This document shows positions 27,131 to 36,593 of a stretch of DNA of 64,000 bases, piece after piece. Position numbers and translations under genes: made by a program. The notes below the pieces were generated by a model. It made no database searches, was not told the DNA's origin, and saw only the letters and a list, made by a program, of their open reading frames with translations. Within the stretch, counting starts at the first letter, position 1, and each line of letters begins with the position of its first letter. The stretch spans positions 558,001-622,000 of the forward strand of contig JAPZSB010000007.1 in the NCBI GenBank assembly GCA_027531565.1, written 5' to 3'. Source of the stretch: Beijerinckiaceae bacterium (GTDB lineage: Bacteria > Pseudomonadota > Alphaproteobacteria > Rhizobiales > Beijerinckiaceae).

Positions 27131-28558
27131 GTGAACCTACTTCTCGGCATCGACCTTTCCGCCTCCGGCGCCTGGCTGGATGTTCTCGCCTCCCAGTTGC
27201 GCACTTTCGGGCATGATGTCGTGACGGAGATCCTGCCGGCCGGGCGGGCCGTGTCTTCACGACCGGACTGGCTCCTCCGGCTCGAACCGCGGCTCTACGG
27301 CGTCGATTCCGGCGCTTGGCTTTCGCCTGTCCGGGAGAGCCCGCCCTTGGCGGCGGATGTCTCCGGCCGGTTGAGAATCGCGCTGTCGCCGGCCGCGGCG
27401 AGCGATGCCGGTTTGCAGGTCACGATCGAGGACGAACCGCTGGCGTTGCTGCCGCAACGTCTCGCGCAGGGGTTGACGCCACGGCTGATCGTGAGCGGCG
27501 CGAACGGCACCCGCTGGATGGCGCTGCCGGCAACGGAGCGCCCGTTCAGCGTCGCGTTCACGCTCGATTCCTATATCCAGCGGCTCGGCCTGCTCATCCA
27601 CAAGGCCGCCAGCGGGCACGAGCCCGTCGAGATCCCCGCACCGGCACCCCGCGAGCCGCAATCGCCGGCCGGAACAGCGTGGCGGCACTTCGTGGCGAAG
27701 GCGCTCGGCCTTGCCGCCCGGCACCGTTTCCGGCCCGACCATTGGCATGTCGGCATCCGCCGCCGCAATGAGCGGGCAGACGCGTTGCCCCGCAGTGCCG
27801 AGGGCTGCATGTGGGTCGCCGATGACGGGCAAAGCTATCTCGCCGACCCCATCCTCTGGGAAGAAGGCGGGCGGACATTCCTGTTCGTCGAGGTTTTCCC
27901 GTTCAGCACCATGACCGGCTTTCTGGCGGTTGCCGAACTCGATGACGAGGCCCGGCCGCTTGGCCCGCTGCGCCCTGTCCTGACGCGCAAGGGGCACCTC
28001 TCCTATCCGTTCCTCTTCGGCCATGACGGGCAGACCTACATGATCCCCGAGAACGCAGCGGAAGGGCATCTGCCGCTGTACCGCGCCACGGCATTCCCCG
28101 ACCGGTGGGAAGAATGCGCGCCCCTGCTCGACGTGCCCCTGCAGGATGCCACGCTGATTGCCCATGGCGGGGCCTTCTGGCTGCTGGGCAACGAGAGCCG
28201 CGATGGCTCCAGCTGGGATTGCCTTTGCGCCTATCGCGCGGAGACACCCCTGGGTCCGTTCATCCCGCATGCTCGGAACCCGCTGATGATCGACGCCCGC
28301 TTCGCGCGGAGTGCGGGGCCGGTCTTCCGCCACGGGGAGGAGCTGATCCGCCCGGTTCAGGATTGCCTCGGCGGCTACGGACGCGGCGTCCACTTCATGC
28401 GGATCACCCGGCTGGATGCGCATTCCTTCCAACAGGAGCGGGTATCCAGCCTGTTTCCGCCGGCCAACGGCATCGTGTCCGGCATCCACACCTATTGCCG
28501 CTCGGCGCGTTTCGAAGCGTTCGACGCGCTCACGCCGGCCAGCCGGAAGCCCGCCTAG
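27131..28558 (+). CDS. GINT1-like beta-propeller glycosyltransferase-associated protein
   Basis: A protein of about 475 residues. Its C-terminal 270 residues resemble the N-terminal domain of glucosamine inositolphosphorylceramide transferase 1 (a five-bladed propeller found in bacterial surface-glycan loci). Repeating blade motifs are YLADPILWEEGGRTFLFVE, SYPFLFGHDGQTYMIPE and DATLIAHGGAFWLLG. The N-terminal 200 residues look like a worn formyltransferase-like Rossmann domain (LLLGIDLSASGAWLDVLASQL). Function is unproven. GTG at 27131 is chosen; a TTG 15 bases earlier is possible. No signal peptide. Confidence 0.7.
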   Translation: MNLLLGIDLSASGAWLDVLASQLRTFGHDVVTEILPAGRAVSSRPDWLLRLEPRLYGVDSGAWLSPVRESPPLAADVSGRLRIALSPAAASDAGLQVTIEDEPLALLPQRLAQGLTPRLIVSGANGTRWMALPATERPFSVAFTLDSYIQRLGLLIHKAASGHEPVEIPAPAPREPQSPAGTAWRHFVAKALGLAARHRFRPDHWHVGIRRRNERADALPRSAEGCMWVADDGQSYLADPILWEEGGRTFLFVEVFPFSTMTGFLAVAELDDEARPLGPLRPVLTRKGHLSYPFLFGHDGQTYMIPENAAEGHLPLYRATAFPDRWEECAPLLDVPLQDATLIAHGGAFWLLGNESRDGSSWDCLCAYRAETPLGPFIPHARNPLMIDARFARSAGPVFRHGEELIRPVQDCLGGYGRGVHFMRITRLDAHSFQQERVSSLFPPANGIVSGIHTYCRSARFEAFDALTPASRKPA

Positions 28559-28562
28559 GGCT

Positions 28563-29594
28563 CTAGCCTGATGCCCTCCGGGCAAGAAATGGCAGGGCCG
28601 CCGCGATCATCACGAAGCGGGCGACATGATGCGAGGAGACGTAGAGCGGATCGAGGCCCATCGCGAGGCCCAGCACCACCATGGCCTCCAGACCACCGGG
28701 CGCAAAAGCCACAAACGCTTCCGGCAGCGGCACATTGGCGAGGCGTGCGGTGAGCAGGGCGCCCAGGGCAGCGACCGCGACGGTGACGACCAACAGCAGG
28801 ATGCCCGGCAGGAAGAGCGACCGCACCGTCTGGAAATCGAGGCCCGAGAATCGGGAGCCGGCATAGACGCCGACAATCACCATCGCCAGCGAGACGATCG
28901 CGACCGGAGGCGAACCGGTGATGAGGCCGGTCACGTGGAGCAGGCCGGCCGCCGCCATCCCGCCCAGCAGGAAGGGCGCCATGATCCGCAACGCCTGGAA
29001 CAGCCAGGCCACCAGCACGGCGGCCACCATCATGAGGGCAAAAGGCAGCGCACCGATGATTTCCGGCGGCGCCGTGTTGACCTCGCGCACCGCGAGAAGC
29101 GTGGCGCTCGGCAGGACCGCCACCAGCACGAACATCCGGAAGGACTGAACGGCGACGATCGGCAGCATGTTCGAACGGGTTTCGGAGACGGCCGCAATCA
29201 CAGCCGAGAGCGCTCCGGGAACCGAGGCGAACATCGCGCTGGTCCGGTCCCACCCGAACAGCCGGACGAGCGCCAGCCGACCGGCAAAGACGATGGCCAG
29301 TGTCGTCAGCGCGAGGATGACCAGCGAAAGCGGATAGCGCTCAAGCGCGCGCAGCATTTCCGGTGTGATCGCGCTCCCGGTCAATGCCCCGGCGAAGAGC
29401 ATCCCGAGATCGCGGACCGGATCCGGCATGACCGGCTTGACCCCGGTGACGATCAGCAGGACGGAACCGACAAGGGCCCCCGAGAGCCAGGGTGCCGGCA
29501 GCCGGAGGAGGTAGAAGACATAGCCGCCGAGGAGGCCGGCGCCGATCGTCAGGATCAGCCGGCCCCAGACCGGCAGGCGATCGAGCCCGGTCAC
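28563..29594 (-). CDS. AbrB-family polytopic membrane protein (ammonia monooxygenase-like)
   Basis: Integral membrane protein of 343 residues with about ten hydrophobic helices in a repeated two-half layout, each half with a proline-containing PAPWLSGALVGS-like or GLDFQTVRSLFLPG motif and SVPGALSAVIA / APGGLEAMVVLG. It is the COG3180 membrane family, not the DNA-binding AbrB. Role is unknown; a transport or regulatory function is assumed. The start GTG overlaps the aminotransferase stop (GTGA), so it is translationally coupled. Confidence 0.83.
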   Translation of the reverse strand: MTGLDRLPVWGRLILTIGAGLLGGYVFYLLRLPAPWLSGALVGSVLLIVTGVKPVMPDPVRDLGMLFAGALTGSAITPEMLRALERYPLSLVILALTTLAIVFAGRLALVRLFGWDRTSAMFASVPGALSAVIAAVSETRSNMLPIVAVQSFRMFVLVAVLPSATLLAVREVNTAPPEIIGALPFALMMVAAVLVAWLFQALRIMAPFLLGGMAAAGLLHVTGLITGSPPVAIVSLAMVIVGVYAGSRFSGLDFQTVRSLFLPGILLLVVTVAVAALGALLTARLANVPLPEAFVAFAPGGLEAMVVLGLAMGLDPLYVSSHHVARFVMIAAALPFLARRASG

Positions 29595-30772
29595 AGCCGC
29601 GCCACCGCCTCGACCAGACGATCCGCGGCCAGGGCGATATCCTCCGACTTCCGGAGATAGCACAGCCTGAGGAAGCCCTCGCCGCCGGCGCCAAAGGCGG
29701 TGCCCGGCGCGAGCCCGACATTCGCTTCGTCGATCAGGCGGAAGGCGAGCTGCCGTGTATCCTCGACGCCATCGATGCCGAAAAACAGGTAGAAAGCTCC
29801 GGCGGGCGGCGCCACACGGAACCGGTTCTGTCGGGCAAAAGCCTCGAGCAGGATCTGCCGGTTCCGTCGGGCGCGTTCCACCTGCTCGGCGATCAGCGCA
29901 TCGCCCTGGCGGATGGCCGCCTCGGCAGCGCGCTGGATGAAGACCGGCGCGCCCGAACTGGAATACTGGATCAGGTTCACGATGGTCTGGCCGAGGGCAG
30001 AGGGCGCCTCGATCCAGCCCAGTCGCCAGCCGGTCATGGCCCAGTTCTTGGACATGGTCTGCACGAAGAGGAGGCGGTCATCCTCGCGCATGACATCGCG
30101 GAAGGACGGCGCGCGGGGACCGTCGAAGTAGAAGCGACCGTAGATCTCGTCGGCGATGATCCAGAGCCCGTGCCGGCGGGCGAGATCCATCAGGCCCCGG
30201 ATTTCCTCCGCGCTGGCAGTCCAGCCGGTGGGGTTGGCCGGGGAGTTGATGACAATGGCCCGCGTCTTCGGACCGATCGCAGCCGCAACCGCCTCAAGAT
30301 CGAGCTGCCATCCAGCCGCGCCGAAGCGCATCGGCACCTCGCGCGGCGTCGCGCCTGCAACCGTCAGGGCACCGATGAAATTGGGCCAGGCGGGGGTCGG
30401 CACGATGACCTCGTCGCCGGCACCTGCGACCATGGTGACCGCGATCTGGAGCGCATGCATGCCGCCGGAGGTGATGTAGATCCGGTCGGCAGCCACCGGC
30501 GTGCCGTACATTCCGCCGAGATAGGTGGCGATCGCCTCCCGAAGGCTGGGGAGGCCGGCCTGATAGGTGTAGAAGGTTTCGCCCGCCGCAAGCGAGGCAC
30601 CGGCGGCCTCCGCGACAAAGGCCGGCGTGGGCATGTCACCCTCGCCGACCCAGAGCGGAATCAGGCCGTTCCGGCCCCGTCCGTAATCGAAGACCTCGAC
30701 AATGCCGCTGGAAGGCGCCTGCGCCGCGTTCGCCCGGATGGGGAACGCCGAAGAAAAGGAAGGACTCATCAT
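29591..30772 (-). CDS. Class I/II PLP-dependent aminotransferase
   Basis: Aspartate-aminotransferase-fold enzyme of 393 residues. The PLP lysine lies in TMSKNWAMTGWRLGW, with INSPANPTGW and ADEIYGRFYFDG contacting the cofactor and PPAGAFYLFFGI near the C-terminus. Substrate specificity cannot be told. Starts are tandem ATGs preceded by AAGG. It forms a two-gene unit with the AbrB-type membrane protein and lies downstream of mscL. Confidence 0.87.
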   Translation of the reverse strand: MMSPSFSSAFPIRANAAQAPSSGIVEVFDYGRGRNGLIPLWVGEGDMPTPAFVAEAAGASLAAGETFYTYQAGLPSLREAIATYLGGMYGTPVAADRIYITSGGMHALQIAVTMVAGAGDEVIVPTPAWPNFIGALTVAGATPREVPMRFGAAGWQLDLEAVAAAIGPKTRAIVINSPANPTGWTASAEEIRGLMDLARRHGLWIIADEIYGRFYFDGPRAPSFRDVMREDDRLLFVQTMSKNWAMTGWRLGWIEAPSALGQTIVNLIQYSSSGAPVFIQRAAEAAIRQGDALIAEQVERARRNRQILLEAFARQNRFRVAPPAGAFYLFFGIDGVEDTRQLAFRLIDEANVGLAPGTAFGAGGEGFLRLCYLRKSEDIALAADRLVEAVARL

Positions 30773-30831
30773 CGCGGCCTTATGCTTCGAAAGCGGCAGG
30801 CATTCAACCAACCATCGCTGGCTGGTGACCG

Positions 30832-31248
30832 TTATTTCCTGAGGAGGTCCCGGATCTCCGCCAGCAGCTTCTCCTGGGCCGGCGGTTCGGCCGGGGCTGC
30901 CGGTGCCTCGGCGGCCTGCTGCTGCTTGAGCCGGTTCATGCCCTTGACGACCATGAACAACACCCAGGCGATGATCACGAAATTGATCGAGACGGTCAGG
31001 AACTTGCCATAGGCAAGCACCGCGCCCTGCTTGGCTGCATCCGCCACGTTGGTGGCCGTCACGGATTTGCTGAGGGCGAGAAAGTAATTGTCGAAGTTCA
31101 GCCCGCCGACAATGGCGCCGATCAACGGCATGAAGATATCGCCGACCATGGAATCGACAATCTTGCCGAAGGCTGCCCCGATGATCACGCCGATGGCGAG
31201 ATCGACGACATTGCCCTTGAGAGCAAATTCCTTGAATTCCTTCAACAT
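30832..31248 (-). CDS. mscL: Large-conductance mechanosensitive channel
   Basis: Homopentameric inner-membrane channel that opens under membrane tension during osmotic downshock. It has 138 residues, normal for the family. The N-terminal helix [18 protein letters not shown] leads into TM1 ([25 protein letters not shown]). TM2 is [19 protein letters not shown], and the charged C-terminal bundle ends [11 protein letters not shown]. Ribosome site AAGGGGAA. Divergent from the large histidine kinase. Confidence 0.95.
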   Translation of the reverse strand: MLKEFKEFALKGNVVDLAIGVIIGAAFGKIVDSMVGDIFMPLIGAIVGGLNFDNYFLALSKSVTATNVADAAKQGAVLAYGKFLTVSINFVIIAWVLFMVVKGMNRLKQQQAAEAPAAPAEPPAQEKLLAEIRDLLRK

Positions 31249-31488
31249 GGCATTCCCCTTCACGCCGTTGAAACCACCCGCGTCGGGCCGAAATTCCGAC
31301 CCCACCTCGCAAATCTTGGAAACAAAACCTTGACCATGCAAGGAATTTGGCGGGCCAGCCGGTTTTCTCCCCGGCAAAGATGAGGCCGGCTCCGTGCCGG
31401 GGCCGACCGTCCTTGTCCGAGAGTCGACTTGCGGCTTCGCCGAGAGCATGAAATCCTGCGTTTCCGGCTCACAGAACAAGGAAGAACC
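31249..31488. other. Divergent intergenic region, mscL / histidine kinase
   Basis: 240 bases carrying both promoters. Ribosome sites are clear on each side (AAGGGGAA leftward, AAGGAAGAA rightward). I see no strong palindrome, RNA gene or further ORF. Confidence 0.4.
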
Positions 31489-34400
31489 ATGCTCGCCGGC
31501 TGGGTCGCGCTCATTGCCGCGCTGCTCTACCTGTTCGCGCTGTTCGCGATTGCGCATTACGGCGACACGCGGGGCCGCTGGCTCATGCGCGGGCGCCTGC
31601 GGCCGACCATCTATGCGCTGACGCTGGCGGTCTATTGTACATCCTGGACCTTCCTCGGTTCGGTCGGGCTGGCGTCCCGCAGCGGGTTCGACTTCCTGCC
31701 GATCTATCTCGGACCGCTGATCGGGATCCTGATCGGGCTGCCGCTGATCGCCCGCATCACCAACATCGCCAAATCACAGCGCATCACCTCGGTGGCCGAC
31801 TTCATCGGTGCCCGTTACGGCAAGAGCAGCAAGGTGGCGGGGATGGTGGCGATCATCGCCGTCGTCGGGACCATCCCCTATATCGCCCTGCAGCTGAAGG
31901 CGATCTCGGCCTCGCTCGAGATCATCGTCTTCCGGGAACAGGGCGTGCCGATGACGCAGGGCTTCAGCCTGATCGGCGATGTCTCGCTTCTGGTCACCGT
32001 GGTGCTGGCAGCCTTCGCCATCGCCTTCGGCACGCGCCATATCGACGCGACCGAGCATCAGGACGGGCTGATGCTGGCCGTTGCCGCCGAGTCGCTCATC
32101 AAGCTGCTCGCCTTCCTGGCAGTCGGGATTTTCGTCGTCTACTGGATGTTCAACGGCTTCGACGATCTTTTCCGGCAGGCCCGGGATTTCCCGCCTGCGG
32201 CGCGCGTGATGTCGACCGGGCCGGACCCCTGGGTATGGACAACGACCACCGCCCTCGCCGCCTGCGCGATCTTCCTGCTGCCGCGCCAGTTCCACGTCAT
32301 GGTGGTGGAAAACCGGAACACGGAGGACCTGCGGCACGTTGCCTGGCATTTCCCCGCTTATCTCGTCGCGATCAACATCTTCGTGATCCCCATTGCGCTG
32401 GCCGGCTGGCTGATCTTTCCGGAGACCGGGATCGACCGCGACTTCATGGTGCTGTCGCTGCCGCAGTTCGCCCATGCCGGCTGGATCGCGCTCATCGCCT
32501 TCATCGGTGCGCTCTCGGCGGCCACCGCCATGGTGATCGTCGAATCCGTTGCCTGCGGGATCATGATCTCGAACGATCTCGCCATGCCCTTCCTCCTGCG
32601 CCGGATGAACCTCCGGCCCAAGGACGCCCTCGAGGATGGCGACCAGCAGGTCCGCTCCAGCGCCGACATGGTCGAGATGGTGCTGACGATCCGCCGTGTC
32701 GCGGTGGTCGTCATCCTGTTTCTCGGCTTCGCCTATTACCGCTCGAGCGAAAAAGCGGCGCTGGCCTCGATCGGGCTGCTGTCCTTCGCGGCGATTGCCC
32801 AGCTCGTACCGGCCTTTTTCGGCGGTCTCTTCTGGCAGCGTGCCAATGCGCAGGGCGCGCTGGCAGGGCTGGCCATCGGTTTCCTGAGCTGGCTCTACCT
32901 GCTGTTCCTGCCCACCCTTGCCGGGTCGGAGGGCTTCATCCATCATGTCGTCCGCGACGGCCCGTTCGGGCTGAGCTTCCTCGCACCGTCGAACATCTTC
33001 AGCCCCGAACTGCCCACCCTCGTGCAGGGCGTGGGCATCTCGCTCGGGCTGAACCTGCTTGCCTTCGTCACGATCTCGCTGATGCGCGAGCCGACACCGA
33101 TCGAGCGGCTGCAGGCCAGCCTGTTCACGGGGCCGGAGGCGGCAACGTCCGGGCCGGGTTTCAAGCTCTGGCGCAGCGCGGTCAATGTCGATGACCTCAA
33201 GACCACCGTCAGCCGGTATCTCGGCGACGAGCGGACCGGCCGGGCCTTCCGCTCCTTCGAGGAGCAGCGCGGGCTGGCCTTCAGCCCCGGCCAGGAGGCC
33301 GATGCCCACACGATCCGCTTCGCCGAGCAGCTGCTCGCCTCGGCCATCGGCGCGGCCTCGTCGCGTCTTGTGCTCTCGCTGATGCTCCGGCGGCGGAACG
33401 TGTCGACCGAGGCCGCGCTGAAGCTGCTCGATGACGCATCTGCCGCGATCCAGTATTCGCGGACGCTGTTGCAACACGGGCTCGACCATGCACGCCAGGG
33501 CGTGACCGTCTTCGATCAGGACCTGCGCCTGATGTGCTGGAACCGGGCCTTCCAGGATCTGTTCGACCTTCCGGCCGACCTTGTCCGGTTCGGCGTCGGG
33601 CTCGACGAGATCGTCAGCTACAATGCCAAGCGCGGCCTGTACGGGAAGTCCCCGCGTGCCGACGTGATTGCCCGGCGCATTGCCTCGCTTGTGCAGGAAT
33701 CCGAACCGCAGCGCCTCCGGCTGACGCCGTCGAACCGGGTGATCGAGATCCGCTCGAACCACCTGCCGGATGGCGGCCTTGTCACGACCTATACCGATAT
33801 CACCGACGCCGTGCAGGCGGAGAAGGCACTGGAGGATGCCAATGCCACGCTGGAACGGCGGGTCCGGCAACGGACAGACGAGCTGACGCAGGCGAACCGG
33901 GCGCTGGGGCGGGCCAAGCTCGATGCCGATGAGGCGAATGCCTCCAAGACGCGCTTCCTCGCAGCAGCCAGCCACGACATCATCCAGCCGCTGAATGCCG
34001 CGCGGCTCTATTCCGCAGCGCTTTCGGAAGCGCTCAAGGGCCAGGACCACGCCGAACTGGCCGAGAATGTCGGAGCGTCCCTCAATGCGGTCGAGGAGAT
34101 CCTTTCTGCCCTGCTCGAGATTTCCCGGCTCGATGGCGGAAAGATGCAGCCCGAGATCACCAGCTTCAAGGTCGGCGAGTTGCTGGCGCAGATGCAGATC
34201 GAATTCGATCCCATCGCGCGGGCAAAGGGCATCCGGCTGACGATCCTCCCGAGCAGCCTTGTCGTGCGGAGCGACCGGCGGCTGCTGCGCCGGCTGCTCC
34301 AGAACCTCGTTTCCAACGCCATCAAATACACGGTCAAGGGCGAGGTTCTGGTGGGCCTCCGCCGTCGCGGCGACCATGTCACGCTGGTTGTCGCCGATAC

Positions 34401-35055
34401 CGGCATCGGCATTCCGAGCAGCAAGCACAAGGCGATCTTCAAGGAGTTCCAGCGCCTCGACCAGGGCGCACGGATCGAGCGCGGTCTCGGGCTCGGCCTT
34501 TCCATTGTCGAGCGCATCGTCAAGGTGCTCGATCTCGATCTTTCGCTCGAATCCCGTCCGGGGCGCGGCACGATGTTCCGCGTCTCGATCCCGCGGGCAC
34601 CGGAATCGGTTGTCCTGCCGGAACCGGACCAACGGGACCTGCCCCATGCCACCAGCTATTCCCCGCTGGCCGGGCTTCATGTCGTGGTGATCGATAACGA
34701 GCCGGCCATCCTCGACGGCATGCAGCGGCTCCTGACCGGCTGGGGCTGCCATGTTCTCACCGCGAGCCATGCTGCCGAAGCGATGGAGAAGGCCGGGCAG
34801 GCCAAGGTGATCCCGGCGATCGCGCTGGTCGATTACCAGCTCGATGACAGCCATGGCCTGGATGCGATCCGGCGGCTGCGGTGGCGCTACGGAACCGACC
34901 TGCCGGCAGTGCTCATCACCGCCGACCGTTCGCCGGAGGTCCGCGAGGAAGCGACATCGGAAAATGTCCAGATCCTCAACAAGCCCATCCGCCCGCCCAG
35001 CCTGCGGGCCCTGCTCGCCCAGCTGACGCTGCAATCGCCGCGGGCGGCGGAATAG
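31489..35055 (+). CDS. Hybrid sensor histidine kinase with N-terminal SLC5/SSS transporter domain
   Basis: A 1188-residue membrane sensor. Residues about 1-535 form a 13-helix sodium/solute symporter-like domain. A STAC-like helical linker ([17 protein letters not shown]), a PAS domain (about 665-770) and a coiled coil ([21 protein letters not shown] and on) follow. The HisKA box has His829 in [14 protein letters not shown], then HATPase ([26 protein letters not shown]) and a C-terminal receiver with Asp1115 in LVDYQLDD. Architecture matches the CrbS/CbrA and NahK/ErcS groups, which sense acetate, histidine or other carbon sources. No cognate regulator is adjacent. Confidence 0.9.
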   Translation: MLAGWVALIAALLYLFALFAIAHYGDTRGRWLMRGRLRPTIYALTLAVYCTSWTFLGSVGLASRSGFDFLPIYLGPLIGILIGLPLIARITNIAKSQRITSVADFIGARYGKSSKVAGMVAIIAVVGTIPYIALQLKAISASLEIIVFREQGVPMTQGFSLIGDVSLLVTVVLAAFAIAFGTRHIDATEHQDGLMLAVAAESLIKLLAFLAVGIFVVYWMFNGFDDLFRQARDFPPAARVMSTGPDPWVWTTTTALAACAIFLLPRQFHVMVVENRNTEDLRHVAWHFPAYLVAINIFVIPIALAGWLIFPETGIDRDFMVLSLPQFAHAGWIALIAFIGALSAATAMVIVESVACGIMISNDLAMPFLLRRMNLRPKDALEDGDQQVRSSADMVEMVLTIRRVAVVVILFLGFAYYRSSEKAALASIGLLSFAAIAQLVPAFFGGLFWQRANAQGALAGLAIGFLSWLYLLFLPTLAGSEGFIHHVVRDGPFGLSFLAPSNIFSPELPTLVQGVGISLGLNLLAFVTISLMREPTPIERLQASLFTGPEAATSGPGFKLWRSAVNVDDLKTTVSRYLGDERTGRAFRSFEEQRGLAFSPGQEADAHTIRFAEQLLASAIGAASSRLVLSLMLRRRNVSTEAALKLLDDASAAIQYSRTLLQHGLDHARQGVTVFDQDLRLMCWNRAFQDLFDLPADLVRFGVGLDEIVSYNAKRGLYGKSPRADVIARRIASLVQESEPQRLRLTPSNRVIEIRSNHLPDGGLVTTYTDITDAVQAEKALEDANATLERRVRQRTDELTQANRALGRAKLDADEANASKTRFLAAASHDIIQPLNAARLYSAALSEALKGQDHAELAENVGASLNAVEEILSALLEISRLDGGKMQPEITSFKVGELLAQMQIEFDPIARAKGIRLTILPSSLVVRSDRRLLRRLLQNLVSNAIKYTVKGEVLVGLRRRGDHVTLVVADTGIGIPSSKHKAIFKEFQRLDQGARIERGLGLGLSIVERIVKVLDLDLSLESRPGRGTMFRVSIPRAPESVVLPEPDQRDLPHATSYSPLAGLHVVVIDNEPAILDGMQRLLTGWGCHVLTASHAAEAMEKAGQAKVIPAIALVDYQLDDSHGLDAIRRLRWRYGTDLPAVLITADRSPEVREEATSENVQILNKPIRPPSLRALLAQLTLQSPRAAE

Positions 35056-35106
35056 GTCGCAGGCCGTCATCTTGCCGTGCGGCAGCCGGGCGATTATGAG
35101 GAAGGC

Positions 35107-35475
35107 ATGAACCACCCCGCCCTCGCTCCGCTGCGCCATGCTCTGGCCGTCCTGGCCTGCCTGTTGCTGCTGCTTGGCGGTGTGGCGCAACAGCGGGCGT
35201 TCGCCACCAAGCTAGGCGCGGCCGGCGGAGCGGGCGCGATGGCGATGTGCCTGCCGGGTTCCATGGCTCCGGATGGCACCGAGCTGCCCGCTGCCCCCCT
35301 GCATGATTGCTTCGAATGCTGCCTCGGCACCCTGCCCGGCCTCGCTGTGCAATCGGTCAGCCCGGTCGTGCATCCGCTACCCGCCGGCCCCGCCCTGCTT
35401 CCGCCGGACTGGCCCCTTCCCCGTCCGGGCCAGGTTGCCCGCCCCTGTTCGAGAGGACCGCCGGGACACGCCTGA
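35107..35475 (+). CDS. Small DUF2946-like protein of the copper operon
   Basis: A 122-residue exported or membrane-anchored protein. A hydrophobic N-terminal segment (LAVLACLLLLLGGVAQQ) is followed by MCLPGSM and a HDCFECC cluster, potential copper ligands, then a Pro-rich tail. The pattern resembles DUF2946 proteins found beside copper genes. Start at the internal ATG after GAGGAAGGC. It precedes the YcnI/PCuAC fusion by 37 bases. Confidence 0.65.
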   Translation: MNHPALAPLRHALAVLACLLLLLGGVAQQRAFATKLGAAGGAGAMAMCLPGSMAPDGTELPAAPLHDCFECCLGTLPGLAVQSVSPVVHPLPAGPALLPPDWPLPRPGQVARPCSRGPPGHA

Positions 35476-35512
35476 GCGTCGTTTCCCCTCCTCACTCGAA
35501 CAGGACAGATCC

Positions 35513-36529
35513 ATGTTGACGACATTTCCGCGCCAGACGGCGCTGCTGGCCCTTGCCGGCTTCTCCCTGCTTTCCTCGGCCTCTCCCGGGCTCGCCCATG
35601 CAACCTTCGAGAATGCCCAGGCGGCGCAGGACAGTACCTACAAGGCGGTGATCCGCATCCCCCATGGCTGCGACGGCCAGCCCACACAGACCGTACGCGT
35701 CACGATTCCCGAGGGTGTGATTGCCGTCAAGCCGATGCCCAAGGCGGGCTGGACGCTCCAGACCACCCGGAAGAGCTATGACCGGCCCTATACCCTCCAT
35801 GGGCGCGAGGTGAAGGACGGCGTTTCTGAGATTGTCTGGTCCGGCGGACAGCTCGGCGACGATCATTATGACGAGTTCACCTTCCAGGCCCGGATGACGG
35901 ATCGTCTTCCGGCCCAGCAGAATGTGCATATTCCCGTGGTGCAGGAATGCGCGACGGCCAGGGTCAGCTGGACCGAGATCCCGGCTGCCGGGCAGGACCC
36001 GCATGCGCTGAAATTCCCCGCACCGGGGATCCGGATCATTGCCGCGAACCAGCAGGTTGCGCAGCACCAGCATCACCATGGCGGGCCGGCCGCGCCGGCC
36101 ACCCAGACGGGACAGGTCATCCGGGCCGGCGATCTCGAGATCACCGCGCCATGGAGCCGTGCGACACCGGGCGGCGCCAAGGTTGCCGGCGGCTTCATGC
36201 GCATCACCAACAGGGGCCAGAGCGCAGATCGGCTTGTCGGCGGTTCGGCGGAGATTTCCGGCGTGTTCGAGGTCCACGAGATGCGCATGGACGGCAATGT
36301 CATGCGGATGCGGGCGCTGGAAAAGGGGCTCGAGATCAAGCCGGGCGAGACGGTCGAACTGAAGCCTGGCAGCTACCACGTGATGTTCATCGATCTGAAG
36401 AAGCCGCTCAGGGTCGGTGACACCGTCAAGGGGACGCTGGTCTTCGAGAAGGCCGGCACGGTCGAGATTACCTACACGGTCCAGTCCATGAGCAGTGGCG
36501 GCCACGGTCACGGCCAGCACAAGCACTGA
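35513..36529 (+). CDS. YcnI-like (DUF1775) - PCuAC fusion, periplasmic copper-binding protein
   Basis: Periplasmic protein of 338 residues combining two copper modules. After a signal peptide ending near residue 28 the mature chain would start at His29 (HATFEN), the N-terminal histidine used for copper in YcnI-like DUF1775 domains (about 29-180). A His/Pro linker (HQHHHGGPAAPA) leads to PCuAC (about 195-325) with copper ligands His255, Met266, His289 and Met291 in place. The tail GHGHGQHKH is another metal binder. It probably delivers copper to cytochrome oxidase with the downstream SCO protein. Confidence 0.88.
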   Translation: MLTTFPRQTALLALAGFSLLSSASPGLAHATFENAQAAQDSTYKAVIRIPHGCDGQPTQTVRVTIPEGVIAVKPMPKAGWTLQTTRKSYDRPYTLHGREVKDGVSEIVWSGGQLGDDHYDEFTFQARMTDRLPAQQNVHIPVVQECATARVSWTEIPAAGQDPHALKFPAPGIRIIAANQQVAQHQHHHGGPAAPATQTGQVIRAGDLEITAPWSRATPGGAKVAGGFMRITNRGQSADRLVGGSAEISGVFEVHEMRMDGNVMRMRALEKGLEIKPGETVELKPGSYHVMFIDLKKPLRVGDTVKGTLVFEKAGTVEITYTVQSMSSGGHGHGQHKH

Positions 36530-36536
36530 CGGCTCC

Positions 36537-36562
36537 GGCGGCCCGGCTCCGGCCGGGCTGCC
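36537..36562 (+). other. Intercistronic hairpin in the copper operon
   Basis: GGCGGCCCGGC / GCCGGGCTGCC pair over 11 bp with one G-U and loop TCCG, seven bases after the fusion-gene stop and 31 bases before the SCO start. No T-run follows (CTGCCCCC). A stabiliser or partial attenuator is more likely than a full terminator. Confidence 0.5.
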
Positions 36563-36593
36563 CTGCCCCCAACCCCTTTCGAGGAGTCTTGCC

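Noticed and set aside
18372-28558. A cellulose synthase or complete capsule locus
   Set aside because: No GT2 synthase, Wzx/Wzy, ABC exporter or outer-membrane export protein is encoded in the region.
28563-29594. DNA-binding AbrB transition regulator or a true ammonia monooxygenase
   Set aside because: The protein is a polytopic membrane protein throughout and has neither a SpoVT-AbrB fold nor Amo metal sites. Only the family names are shared.
30779-30831. Weak inverted repeat ACCAACC / GGCTGGT after mscL as terminator
   Set aside because: The stem is short with a mismatch, and no T-run follows in the mscL direction.
31774-35190. A 1138-codon open frame on the minus strand opposite the histidine kinase gene
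   Set aside because: It is composition-driven antisense frame (rich in Arg, Gly, Asp, Gln, His with no domain), while the plus strand encodes a complete kinase. Similar long antisense frames opposite hutI, hutU and the PodJ-like gene were dismissed for the same reason.
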